A stretch of 64,000 nt of DNA, from contig CAIOYC010000037.1 in NCBI GenBank assembly GCA_903862425.1, positions 124,001 through 188,000 on the forward strand. Direction: 5' to 3'. Below the pieces are notes generated by a model, which was given only the letters and a program-made list of their open reading frames with translations, ran no database searches and was not told where the DNA came from. Within the stretch, counting starts at the first letter, position 1. Each line of letters opens with the position of its first letter. The DNA comes from an uncultured Caulobacterales bacterium (GTDB taxonomy: Bacteria > Pseudomonadota > Alphaproteobacteria > Caulobacterales > Caulobacteraceae). Positions 22,856 to 30,597 of this stretch are shown here, one piece after another. The position numbers were made by a program, and so were the translations under genes.

Positions 22856-23671
22856 ATGCTTAAATCCGCTCCGCAGCCGCGGGTGATGGGCATCGTCAAC
22901 GTCACGCCGGACAGCTTCTCCGATGGCGGCCGGTTCTTCGACCACACCTCGGCGCTCAACCATGCCCGCAGCCTGATCGCGGCGGGGGCGGATGTGCTCG
23001 ACATCGGCGGCGAGTCGACCCGGCCGGGCGCCGAGCCGGTGCCCGAGTTGATCGAGCTGCGCCGCGTGGTCCCGCTGATCCAGGCTATCCGCGCCGAAAG
23101 CGCCATCCCGATCTCCGTCGATACGGTCAAGCCTGAGGTCGCCCGCGCCGCCATGGGTGCCGGAGCGACGATCTGGAACGACGTCAGCGCCCTGCGTGCC
23201 CCCGGCGCGGTAGAGGCCGCAGCCGAGCTCGGCTGTAAGGTCGTCCTGATGCACATGCAGGGCGAGCCGCGCACCATGCAGGAAGCGCCGCACTACGAGG
23301 ATGTGGTGGCCGAGGTCGCCGCCTTCCTGTCGGCGCGCGCCGAAGCGGCCGTGGCGGCGGGCGTCCACCGCGACTGCATCTGGCTCGACCCGGGCATCGG
23401 CTTCGGCAAGACCCTCGCGCACAACCTCGCCCTCATCGCCGCCCTGCCGAAGCTGGCGGCGCTCGGCTATCCGGTGCTGTTCGGCGCGAGCCGCAAGCGC
23501 GCCGTCCGCGCCATCGATCCCACCGCCATCGAGTCCGACGACCGCCTCGGCGGCTCCCTCACCCTCGCCCTCGCCGCCGCCGACCGGGGTGTCGCCATGC
23601 TCCGCGTCCACGACGTCCGCGAAACCGTCCAGGCCCTGAAGGTATGGGCGGCGATATCAGACGTCGGCTAG
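22856..23671 (+). CDS. folP: Dihydropteroate synthase
   Basis: FolP condenses p-aminobenzoate with dihydropterin pyrophosphate in folate synthesis and is the sulfonamide target. The 271-residue product has MGIVNVTPDSFSDGG, the LDIGGESTRPGA loop, the DPGIGFGKT block and the GASRKR motif. It overlaps the 3' end of the convergent desaturase gene by 15 bases. Folate supply also links it to the ZTP-controlled purH in the same window. Confidence 0.95.
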   Translation: MLKSAPQPRVMGIVNVTPDSFSDGGRFFDHTSALNHARSLIAAGADVLDIGGESTRPGAEPVPELIELRRVVPLIQAIRAESAIPISVDTVKPEVARAAMGAGATIWNDVSALRAPGAVEAAAELGCKVVLMHMQGEPRTMQEAPHYEDVVAEVAAFLSARAEAAVAAGVHRDCIWLDPGIGFGKTLAHNLALIAALPKLAALGYPVLFGASRKRAVRAIDPTAIESDDRLGGSLTLALAAADRGVAMLRVHDVRETVQALKVWAAISDVG

Positions 23672-24562
23672 GTTTGATCTTGGCGGCAGGGTCTCGGGGG
23701 TCTTCACGTCCCAGACCAATCCTGCTCGCTCAAGCAGGCGGATGAAGGCATACCCCCAGTCGGACTGACCGGGGTGGAGGCCGATCCTCGCGGAACCCGG
23801 ATAGGCATGATGGTTATTGTGCCACGCCTCGCCCATTGTCGGGATGGCCGCCCAAGGGACATCGTGCGCCTGTACGCCACTGTCGGTGACGAGCCAGTGT
23901 TGCGGGCCTTGCCGATGAGCGAGCCGCCCGACGAACCAGTGCCCCGTCACTGAAACGGCGACCCGCGCGCACACGCCCCACACCACCCACCGCCAACCTC
24001 CCAGGGCGAACAGCAGCAGGGCGATGGGCACCTGCTGGCCCATCCAGGTCCGGTCGAGGAAGCGGTGGAAACGGTTGCGGCCGGGTGCGTCGGGATCGAA
24101 CCGAGGCGACCTGTCCAGGATCAGACGACAGTGGACGCACCACCAGTAGTCGCGCCAGATCCCGGCGCGGTTGGCCAGGAACGGATGACAGTCTGGCTGG
24201 CGCTGACCCCAGTCGCGCAGATCGTGGGCCCTCATCATGCCGAACGGACCGGACATGCCGACGAGTGTGCCCAGCCACATCATGAGGGCGTCTAGCCAGG
24301 CGGGTGCTTCGAAACTGCCGTGGATCAATCGCCGGTGAAATCCCACGGAATGCCCGACCAGCAGGGTCGAGCCTGTCGTGGCGAGGAAGATGAGGGCCGT
24401 ATCCCAGCCCAGGCTGAATGGCCCAGCGAGCAGAGCGATACCGGCCATGCCGCCCTGCCAGAGCGAGATAGCAGGGTCCCATTCGACCCGCCCAGCGACA
24501 GCGTCGTCCTCCGGCGAAACCACGAGCCAGTGGACGGCATAGGGATCTCGATCGTGCGCCAT
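23657..24562 (-). CDS. Acyl-CoA delta-9 desaturase-like membrane enzyme
   Basis: Membrane fatty acid desaturases place a cis double bond in acyl chains using a di-iron centre. The 301-residue product has three histidine-rich boxes (GHSVGFHRRLIH, HDLRDWGQRQPDCHP and WHNNHHAYPG) and four hydrophobic helices, as in SCD/OLE1-like enzymes. GGAG six bases before the ATG at 24562 decides the start. It is divergent from an ArsR regulator and shares a repeat-rich 119-base promoter region with it, so control by that regulator is likely. Confidence 0.85.
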   Translation of the reverse strand: MAHDRDPYAVHWLVVSPEDDAVAGRVEWDPAISLWQGGMAGIALLAGPFSLGWDTALIFLATTGSTLLVGHSVGFHRRLIHGSFEAPAWLDALMMWLGTLVGMSGPFGMMRAHDLRDWGQRQPDCHPFLANRAGIWRDYWWCVHCRLILDRSPRFDPDAPGRNRFHRFLDRTWMGQQVPIALLLFALGGWRWVVWGVCARVAVSVTGHWFVGRLAHRQGPQHWLVTDSGVQAHDVPWAAIPTMGEAWHNNHHAYPGSARIGLHPGQSDWGYAFIRLLERAGLVWDVKTPETLPPRSNLADV

Positions 24563-24576
24563 GGTACACTCCAAGC

Positions 24577-24647
24577 GATGAGCTATTTAACTCATCACTT
24601 AAATCATTGTTTTGGGGACGGCAAGCGTTTAGGTAATTCCTTAAATC
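24577..24647. promoter_or_regulatory. Repeat-rich operator region between desaturase and arsR-like genes
   Basis: GATGAG (24577-24582) and CTCATC (24591-24596) form a perfect inverted repeat around eight AT-rich bases. CTTAAATC occurs twice, at 24598-24605 and 24640-24647, 42 bases or four helical turns apart. The region is much richer in A and T than its surroundings. Confidence 0.55.
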
Positions 24648-24681
24648 TGCAAGCGAGTCGCCTCAGCCGATCCATGGAGCC

Positions 24682-25011
24682 ATGATGCAACAGGTTTTCG
24701 AAGCCCTGTCGTCGCTGACGCGGCGCAAGATGCTGGCCTATCTCACCCATGCGGAGCTGAGCGCGGGGGAGATCGCGCAGCGGTTCGATATCTCCAAGCC
24801 GGCCGTGTCCCAGCACCTCTCGATTCTCGAGGGCGCCGGCTTGGTGCAGAGCGAGAAGCGCGGCCAGTTCGTCTATTACCGGCTGAAGCCCGACAATCTG
24901 GTCAATACGCTCAATGAGTTCGCGCAGGAGGTCTGCCCTGTCTCCAAGCCGTTGAAGCACGAGAGCGCGGCGCTCGCGCAGGGGCGAGAGAACAAATCCA
25001 CCAAGACATAG
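24682..25011 (+). CDS. ArsR/SdpR-family winged-helix repressor
   Basis: The 109-residue product has the ArsR fold with recognition helix region DISKPAVSQHLSILEGAGLV and the wing KRGQFVYYRL. It lacks the metal-binding cysteine pair in the recognition helix, and a single cysteine lies in QEVCPVSK, so it is likely not a classical metal sensor but an SdpR/PadR-like regulator. It is divergent from the desaturase gene. Two ATG codons in tandem (24682, 24685) could start it. Confidence 0.85.
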   Translation: MMQQVFEALSSLTRRKMLAYLTHAELSAGEIAQRFDISKPAVSQHLSILEGAGLVQSEKRGQFVYYRLKPDNLVNTLNEFAQEVCPVSKPLKHESAALAQGRENKSTKT

Positions 25012-25077
25012 GTGCTCTTCCTTGCCTAACGCGCCGCGCGCGGGTCACTGTCCGCTGCCATTGCTAAGGAGCCCGCC

Positions 25078-26448
25078 GTGCGCCCGATCCTCTTCGCCCT
25101 TGGGCTCTCGCTCAGCGCCGCTTCCGTTTCGGCCGCCACCACACCGGCGTCCAATCCCCTGTTGAGCCAGCTCTCGGCGGAGGTCAGCGCTGAGTCCCTG
25201 CGCGCCATCGATACCCGGCTGGTGGCGTTCGGCACGCGCCACACCTTGTCGGACACGGTGAGCGACACGCGGGGCATCGGCGCGGCGCGGCGCTGGGCCA
25301 AGGGGCAGTTCGAAGCATTCGGCAGGGCGTGCGGCGGCTGCCTGGCCATCGAGACTCCCACCAAAGTCTTCGCCGGCCAACGCTCGCCAAGCGGGGTCGA
25401 GGTCATGGACGTGCTGGCGATCCAGCGCGGGATCACCGACCCGGACCGGGTGGTGATCATCTCGGGCCACATCGACACCCGCGTCACCGACGTGATGAAT
25501 TCCACCGTCGACGCACCGGGCGCCAATGACGACGGCTCGGGAACCTCGGCGGTGATCGAGGCGGCGCGGGTGCTGTCCAAGCACAAATTCGCCGCCACCA
25601 TCGTCTATGCGGTGCTGCAGGGCGAGGAGCAGGGCCTCTATGGCGGCCAACTCCTGGCCCAGGTGGCCAAGGAAAAGGGCTGGAAGGTCGAGGCGCAGCT
25701 CAATAACGACATCATCGGCAATACCCACGGCATCGGCGGCGAGCACATCGACGACGTGGTGCGGGTCTTTTCCGAGGGCACGCGCCAGCCGGAGACTGCG
25801 CCGGAGATGCGCGCGCGTCGCGCCGGCGGCGGTGAGAACGACGCGCCCTCGCGCAATCTGGCGCGCTATATGGCCGATGTGGCGGCGACCGCCATGCCGG
25901 GCTTTTCGGTGAAGATGATCTACCGCGCCGACCGCTTCCAGCGCGGCGGCGACCAGGCTCCGCTGCAGGAAGCTGGCTTCCCCGCCGTGCGCGTTACCGA
26001 AGCGACGGAGAACTACAACCGTCAGCACCAGGATCTGCGCACCGAAAACGGAATCAAGTTCGGCGACACCCTGGACGGCGTGGACTTCCCCTATCTGGCC
26101 AGGGTCACGCGCCTGAACGTGCTGACTTTGGCTTCGCTTGCTTCCGCGCCGCCGCCGCCCGAGATGGTGAAGATCGAGGGCGCGGTGAAGGACGACACCA
26201 CGGTCAGCTGGACGCCCGCGCCTGGCGCCGCCGGCTACCGCGTCTGGTGGCGCGATACCACCGAGCCCAGGTGGACCCACCATAGGGACGCCGGCGCCGT
26301 GACTTCGCTGGTCCTGCCGCGTGTGAACATCGACGACTGGTCCTTCGGCGTTTCCGCCCTCTCCGCCGATGGCTGGGATAGCCCGGCGGCGTTCCCCGGA
26401 CCCATCGGCGCCTTCCAGCGCCCACCACCTCCGCCCGCCAAGCCTTGA
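25078..26448 (+). CDS. Secreted M28 family zinc metallopeptidase with FnIII-like tail
   Basis: The 456-residue product has a signal peptide (LFALGLSLSAASVSAATT) and an M28 aminopeptidase core with zinc ligands in SGHIDT, GANDDGSG and GEEQGLYG, and a final histidine region. From about residue 365 a fibronectin-III-like domain follows (VSWTPAPGAAGYRVWWRD). It ends in a proline-rich tail. The GTG start at 25078 is preceded by AAGGAG. It probably degrades peptides in the periplasm or outside. The stop lies eight bases before the thiD ATG. Confidence 0.88.
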   Translation: MRPILFALGLSLSAASVSAATTPASNPLLSQLSAEVSAESLRAIDTRLVAFGTRHTLSDTVSDTRGIGAARRWAKGQFEAFGRACGGCLAIETPTKVFAGQRSPSGVEVMDVLAIQRGITDPDRVVIISGHIDTRVTDVMNSTVDAPGANDDGSGTSAVIEAARVLSKHKFAATIVYAVLQGEEQGLYGGQLLAQVAKEKGWKVEAQLNNDIIGNTHGIGGEHIDDVVRVFSEGTRQPETAPEMRARRAGGGENDAPSRNLARYMADVAATAMPGFSVKMIYRADRFQRGGDQAPLQEAGFPAVRVTEATENYNRQHQDLRTENGIKFGDTLDGVDFPYLARVTRLNVLTLASLASAPPPPEMVKIEGAVKDDTTVSWTPAPGAAGYRVWWRDTTEPRWTHHRDAGAVTSLVLPRVNIDDWSFGVSALSADGWDSPAAFPGPIGAFQRPPPPPAKP

Positions 26449-26456
26449 TCGACCGC

Positions 26457-27260
26457 ATGAGCGAGCATCTCGGCCGCGTCCTTATCCTTGCCGGTTCCGA
26501 CAGCGGCGGCGGGGCGGGGGTGCAGGCGGACATCAAGACGGTGACTGCGCTCGGCGGCCACGCCTCCACCGCCATCACGGCTATCACGGTGCAGAACACC
26601 CTCGGTGTCACCGCCGTCCATTCCCTGCCGCCCGAGCTGGTGACGGCCCAGGCGCGGGCGGTGCTGGACGATATCGGGGCGGACGTGATCAAGACCGGTA
26701 TGCTCGGTGATACGGCCATGATCGAGGCGGTGGCCTCGGTGATCGCCGGGGCGGGCGTGCCGACCGTGATCGACCCGGTGATGATCGCCAAGGGCGGCGC
26801 CGTCCTGCTTGAACCTTATGCGGTGCAGGCCCTGGCCGACGCGTTGATCCCGCTGGCCGCTCTGCTCACCCCCAATGCACCCGAAGCGGCGGCGCTCACC
26901 GGACTGGTGGTCGAAAGCACCGATGACCTGCGTCGCGCGGGCGAGCATCTATTGGCGCACGGCGCTTCGGCGGTATTGATGAAAGGTGGCCATGTCGAGG
27001 GTGAGCGGGTGATCGACATCCTGATGACGCCCGTCTCTGAAACGCGCTTCGAGTCCGGCCGCATCCATACCCGCCACACCCACGGCACCGGCTGCACCCT
27101 GGCCAGCGCCTGCGCTGTCGGCCTGGCCCAGGGCCATAGCTTGCAGCGCTCGGTGGAGCGGGCCCATGCCTATGTGCAGGAGGCCATCCGCCGCGCCCCC
27201 GGCTTCGGCGCCGGCCACGGCCCACTGGACCACGCATGGCCCATGCGCCGCTCTTCATAA
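26457..27260 (+). CDS. thiD: Hydroxymethylpyrimidine/phosphomethylpyrimidine kinase
   Basis: ThiD phosphorylates HMP and then HMP-P for thiamine synthesis. The 267-residue product has ILAGSDSGGGAGVQADIKT at its start, IKTGMLGD, the DPVMIAKGG block and the anion-hole HTHGTGCTLASA. I chose the ATG at 26457; a TTG four codons upstream overlaps the peptidase stop. No other thiamine genes lie nearby and I see no TPP riboswitch. Confidence 0.94.
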   Translation: MSEHLGRVLILAGSDSGGGAGVQADIKTVTALGGHASTAITAITVQNTLGVTAVHSLPPELVTAQARAVLDDIGADVIKTGMLGDTAMIEAVASVIAGAGVPTVIDPVMIAKGGAVLLEPYAVQALADALIPLAALLTPNAPEAAALTGLVVESTDDLRRAGEHLLAHGASAVLMKGGHVEGERVIDILMTPVSETRFESGRIHTRHTHGTGCTLASACAVGLAQGHSLQRSVERAHAYVQEAIRRAPGFGAGHGPLDHAWPMRRSS

Positions 27261-27318
27261 GGCGCAGTTCGGGCGCAAAACCGCTTCACACTTTTGCGGA
27301 ACTGCGCTTCACAGGCGC

Positions 27319-27933
27319 ATGAGCGAAGCCCCTCCGATCCCCAACCAGCCGCCCCTCGAGGACGACGAACTGGCCCAGCATCTGGCCGTGCTGATCGCCG
27401 GATCGCCAACGGTGATGCAGGTGCTGACGACGATCCGCGAGCTCGACCTGCCGGACTGGCGGCTGTTCTCCGGTGCTGTCTATCAGACCGTCTGGAACGC
27501 CCTCACCGACCGCGAGCCGGACCACGGGATCAAGGACTACGACATCGGCTATTTCGACGCGGATACGTCGTGGGAGGCCGAGGACGCGGTGATCCGGCGC
27601 GTGGCCGACGCCTTCGGCCCCGCCCTCCGCGGCAAGGTGGAGGTGCGCAACCAGGCGCGTGTTCACCTGTGGTTTTCGGACAAGTTCGGCGAAGACTATC
27701 CGGCGCTTACCTGTACCGACGACGCCCTGCCGCGCTTCGTCTGCCCTGCCTTCGCCGTGGGCATTCGGCTGGAGGCCGACGACAGCCTCACCGTCTCCGC
27801 CCCGTTCGGCCTGCAGGACGTCTTCACCATGCGCCTGCGCAAGAATCCGATCCGAGATATTCCAGCGGTGTCCTTCGCCCGCGTCACCGGCTCGGCCGCG
27901 GCGCGCTGGCCCGAACTTGAAGTCGTAGACTGA
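27319..27933 (+). CDS. Nucleotidyltransferase family protein (DUF925/NTP_transf_6)
   Basis: The 204-residue product resembles predicted nucleotidyltransferases of the PF06042 family: [31 protein letters not shown] contains the G-S/A...D-x-D pattern (KDYDIGYFD). The family's substrate is not known. The ATG at 27319 removes an upstream extension inside thiD. The stop shares a base with the PhzF start (TGATG), so the two are probably co-translated. Confidence 0.82.
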   Translation: MSEAPPIPNQPPLEDDELAQHLAVLIAGSPTVMQVLTTIRELDLPDWRLFSGAVYQTVWNALTDREPDHGIKDYDIGYFDADTSWEAEDAVIRRVADAFGPALRGKVEVRNQARVHLWFSDKFGEDYPALTCTDDALPRFVCPAFAVGIRLEADDSLTVSAPFGLQDVFTMRLRKNPIRDIPAVSFARVTGSAAARWPELEVVD

Positions 27934-28751
27934 TGCGCCAGTGGACCATCGACGCTTTCGCTTCCGCCCCGTTTCGCGGCAATCCCGCCTGCGTGGTCGA
28001 GCCCTTCGATGCCTGGCCGGAAACCGGCTGGATGCAGGCCCTGGCGCAGGAGAACAATCAGGCCGAGACCGCCTTTCTGCTGAAGACCGCCGATCCCGCG
28101 CGCTTCGGCCTGCGCTGGTTCACCCCCGCCCTGGAAGTGCCCTTGTGCGGCCACGCTACCCTGGCCTCGGCGCATGTGTTGCTGGGGGAACTCGGCCTTG
28201 AGGCGGGGGCTATCACGTTCGATACCCTATCCGGCCCGTTGATCGTCTCCCGCGTGGGCGAGGTTTATGCCATGGACTTCCCGTCCTCGCCGCCGAGGCG
28301 CACGGAGATCCCCGCCGGTCTGATTGAGGCCTTGGGTGTCGAGCCCCGCGAGGTGTGGGCGGCGCAGTACCTCGTGGCGGTGCTGGCCAGCGAGGCGCAG
28401 GTGCGGATGCTGACGCCCGACGTCGCCGCCATCAACCGCATCGTTGGCGAGGCTACGGGCGGGCGGGGTAATCTGATCGTCTGCGCTCCGGCCAATCCCG
28501 GTGGCGCGCATGACGTGATCGATCGCTTCTTTGCGCCCGGCTCCGGCATTCCGGAAGATCCAGCCACCGGCTCGGCCCATTGCATTCTCGCGCCGCTCTA
28601 CGCCGAGAAGCTCGGCCGAACCGAAATGCATTTTCACCAGGCCTATCCCGGCCGGGGCGGCGATATCGCCACTGAACTCAGGGGCGACCGCGTGATCCTG
28701 AAGGGCCAGGCGGTGACCGTGGTGGAAAGCCGGCTGCGGATCACCCGCTAG
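27933..28751 (+). CDS. PhzF family isomerase
   Basis: The 272-residue product matches PhzF-like proteins: FRGNPACVV, the catalytic glutamate in NNQAETAFL (E45), the [20 protein letters not shown] block and DPATGSAHC in the second half. True PhzF isomerises DHHA in phenazine synthesis, but no other phenazine genes are present, so this is one of the many orphan members with unknown substrate. Confidence 0.87.
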   Translation: MRQWTIDAFASAPFRGNPACVVEPFDAWPETGWMQALAQENNQAETAFLLKTADPARFGLRWFTPALEVPLCGHATLASAHVLLGELGLEAGAITFDTLSGPLIVSRVGEVYAMDFPSSPPRRTEIPAGLIEALGVEPREVWAAQYLVAVLASEAQVRMLTPDVAAINRIVGEATGGRGNLIVCAPANPGGAHDVIDRFFAPGSGIPEDPATGSAHCILAPLYAEKLGRTEMHFHQAYPGRGGDIATELRGDRVILKGQAVTVVESRLRITR

Positions 28752-28759
28752 CGGACAGC

Positions 28760-28787
28760 AAAAAAGGCCGAAGCTTTCGCTCCGGCC
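28760..28787 (-). terminator. Terminator, mainly for the minus-strand histidine-rich gene
   Basis: GGCCGAAGC and GCTCCGGCC form a nine-base stem with one mismatch and a TTTC loop. Six A residues at 28760-28765 give a U-run on the minus strand. It separates the convergent PhzF and small secreted gene. Confidence 0.75.
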
Positions 28788-28812
28788 CCGTTGCATCGGT
28801 GATGCTAGCGGC

Positions 28813-28959
28813 TCAACGCCAGTAGCAGACGCGGTGATGGTGGCGCCAGCTGCACACCCGGTGACCATGGTGATGCCAGGGGCGGGCGGAAGCGACGGCC
28901 GGAGCCAGGGCGGCGGTGAGCGCGCCGGCGGCGGCCAGGGCGACGATGAGCGTCTTCAT
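28813..28959 (-). CDS. Small secreted histidine-rich protein
   Basis: The 48-residue product is nearly all signal peptide (MKTLIVALAAAGALTAALAP...ASA). The predicted mature part is about 22 residues with two HHH clusters, further histidines, two cysteines and tryptophans (PWHHHGHRVCSWRHHHRVC). Such composition suggests metal binding, but I know of no tested function. A GGGA ribosome binding site precedes the ATG at 28957-28959; longer in-frame starts are unlikely because they would remove the signal peptide from the N-terminus. Confidence 0.72.
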   Translation of the reverse strand: MKTLIVALAAAGALTAALAPAVASARPWHHHGHRVCSWRHHHRVCYWR

Positions 28960-29004
28960 GGGATTCCCTCTTTTCAAAGCGTTGCAGTTCAACGGCGAGT
29001 GAAC

Positions 29005-29035
29005 GACCGAGGCGGTGTTTGGCTCCGCCTCGGTC
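29005..29035. other. Strong hairpin in the histidine-rich gene / serC intergenic region
   Basis: GACCGAGGCGG pairs perfectly with CCGCCTCGGTC around a nine-base loop. It lies 46 bases before the small secreted gene (minus strand) and about 240 bases before serC. The 318-base gap (28960-29277) holds no other gene; besides this hairpin and the serC leader I see nothing clear. Confidence 0.6.
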
Positions 29036-29224
29036 CCTCTTGGTTCACCGCAACCTGCGGCAAGCCGTCGCAGGCACAAGAGCGCCCAGCGCGTGAACTC
29101 GATCTGAACGCAACCCTTCAAATCGGTGAGAAACGGAAATGTACGTCCTCACAATCGCGCCGAGGCCCGGGCGAACGATGAATTTGTGAGTTGCGCGGAC
29201 GTCCGAATTGGCGTTTCTCGCGTG

Positions 29225-29277
29225 CGGGCCACGCCCCCCCAACGGGGCGCAGTCCATCTGCAAGGATGGGAGACAAC
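29225..29277 (+). ncRNA. serC leader RNA candidate (two hairpins)
   Basis: Two stems precede serC: CGCCCC/GGGGCG (29232-29249, six-base loop) and CCATC/GATGG (29254-29269, six-base loop). The second one overlaps GGGAG (29268-29272), the Shine-Dalgarno of serC. A conserved serC leader motif with this kind of layout is known in alphaproteobacteria, so this may be a member; I have not been able to compare it with the model. Confidence 0.5.
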
Positions 29278-30462
29278 ATGCAGACGACCGCGACCGCTCC
29301 GGCGGCGACGAAGCCGGCCATGCGCCCTGCGCGCCCGGAATTTTCCTCCGGCCCCTGCGCCAAGCGCCCAGGCTGGACCCCTCAAGCCCTATCGAAAGCC
29401 GTCCTCGGACGCTCGCACCGCTCCAAACTCGGCAAGACGCGGCTGCAGGAGTGCATCGACCGTATGCGCGCGGTGCTGGAAGTGCCGGACACTCATCTGA
29501 TCGGTATCGTGCCGGGCTCGGACACAGGCGCCGTCGAGATGGCCATGTGGTCCATGCTTGGCGCCCGCCTCGTTCAAATTCTGGCCTTCGAGAGCTTCGG
29601 CAAGGACTGGGCGACGGACGCGGTCAAGCAACTGAAGCTGGCGGACTGCCAGGTGCTCGACGCGCCCTATGGCGAGCTGCCCGACCTCGCCCAGGTACGC
29701 CCCGACGCTGATCTGGTCTTCACCTGGAACGGCACCACGTCGGGCGTGCGCGTACCCAACGCCGACTTCATCTCCGCGGAGCGGGCCGGCATCACCATCT
29801 GCGACGCCACCTCCGCCTGTTTCGCCCAGGCGCTGGACTGGTCCAAGCTCGATGTGACCACCTTCTCCTGGCAAAAGGCGCTGGGGGGAGAAGCGGCGCA
29901 CGGCGTCCTGATCCTGGGCCCCCGCGCGGTCGCCCGCCTTGAGAGCTACACGCCCGCCTGGCCCCTGCCCAAGCTGTTCCGCATGACCAAGAGCGGTAAA
30001 CTGAACGGCGAAATCTTCGAGGGCGCCACCATCAACACGCCTTCCATGCTGTGCGTGGAGGACGCCATCGACGCGCTGAAATGGGCGGCGGAGGAGGGCG
30101 GCCTCGCCGGCACCCGCGCCCGCGCCGACGCCAACCTCGCCGCGGTGGCCGACTGGGTAAAGCAGACACCGTGGGTGGACTTCCTAGCCGCCCATCCGGT
30201 CGTGCGCTCCAATACCTCGGTCTGCTTGAAAGTGGTCGATCCCAAGGTCGCCGCGCTATCGTCCGACGATCAGGCCGCCTTCGCCAAGAAGCTGGCCTCA
30301 CTGCTCGAGAAGGAGGGTGTGGCCCTCGACATCGGCGGTTATCGCGACGCCCCTCCGGGCCTGCGGATCTGGTGCGGCTCGACGGTGGATACGTCCGATG
30401 TGGAAGCTCTGATGCCCTGGCTCGACTGGGCCTTCGTCACCGCCCGCGCCGACCTGGCTTAA
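29278..30462 (+). CDS. serC: Phosphoserine aminotransferase
   Basis: SerC transaminates 3-phosphohydroxypyruvate to phosphoserine with PLP. The 394-residue product is of the alphaproteobacterial type ([15 protein letters not shown] at 19-33). The PLP lysine is K200 in [14 protein letters not shown] chose the ATG at 29278, behind GGGAG. serA, the preceding enzyme of the pathway, follows after 135 bases that hold a palindromic repeat. Confidence 0.95.
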   Translation: MQTTATAPAATKPAMRPARPEFSSGPCAKRPGWTPQALSKAVLGRSHRSKLGKTRLQECIDRMRAVLEVPDTHLIGIVPGSDTGAVEMAMWSMLGARLVQILAFESFGKDWATDAVKQLKLADCQVLDAPYGELPDLAQVRPDADLVFTWNGTTSGVRVPNADFISAERAGITICDATSACFAQALDWSKLDVTTFSWQKALGGEAAHGVLILGPRAVARLESYTPAWPLPKLFRMTKSGKLNGEIFEGATINTPSMLCVEDAIDALKWAAEEGGLAGTRARADANLAAVADWVKQTPWVDFLAAHPVVRSNTSVCLKVVDPKVAALSSDDQAAFAKKLASLLEKEGVALDIGGYRDAPPGLRIWCGSTVDTSDVEALMPWLDWAFVTARADLA

Positions 30463-30470
30463 ACTCACTT

Positions 30471-30573
30471 CGCCATCCCCGGCCGGAGTAGCCGCGCAAG
30501 GCCGGCACCCAGAAGACGCGACCTCAAGCGCCTGGGTTCCGGCTCGCTCACTTCGTGACCGTCCGGGATGACG
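30471..30573. repeat. REP-like imperfect palindrome between serC and serA
   Basis: The outer arms CATCCCCGG and CCGGGATG and the inner arms CCGGCACCCAG and CTGGGTTCCGG fold this about 100-base element back on itself. The wording (GGGTTCCGGCTC...CCGGGATGAC) is that of the small palindromic repeats scattered through many alphaproteobacterial genomes. It fills nearly the whole serC-serA gap. Confidence 0.65.
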
Positions 30574-30597
30574 CTCAAAAATCAAAGGATCAAAGAT

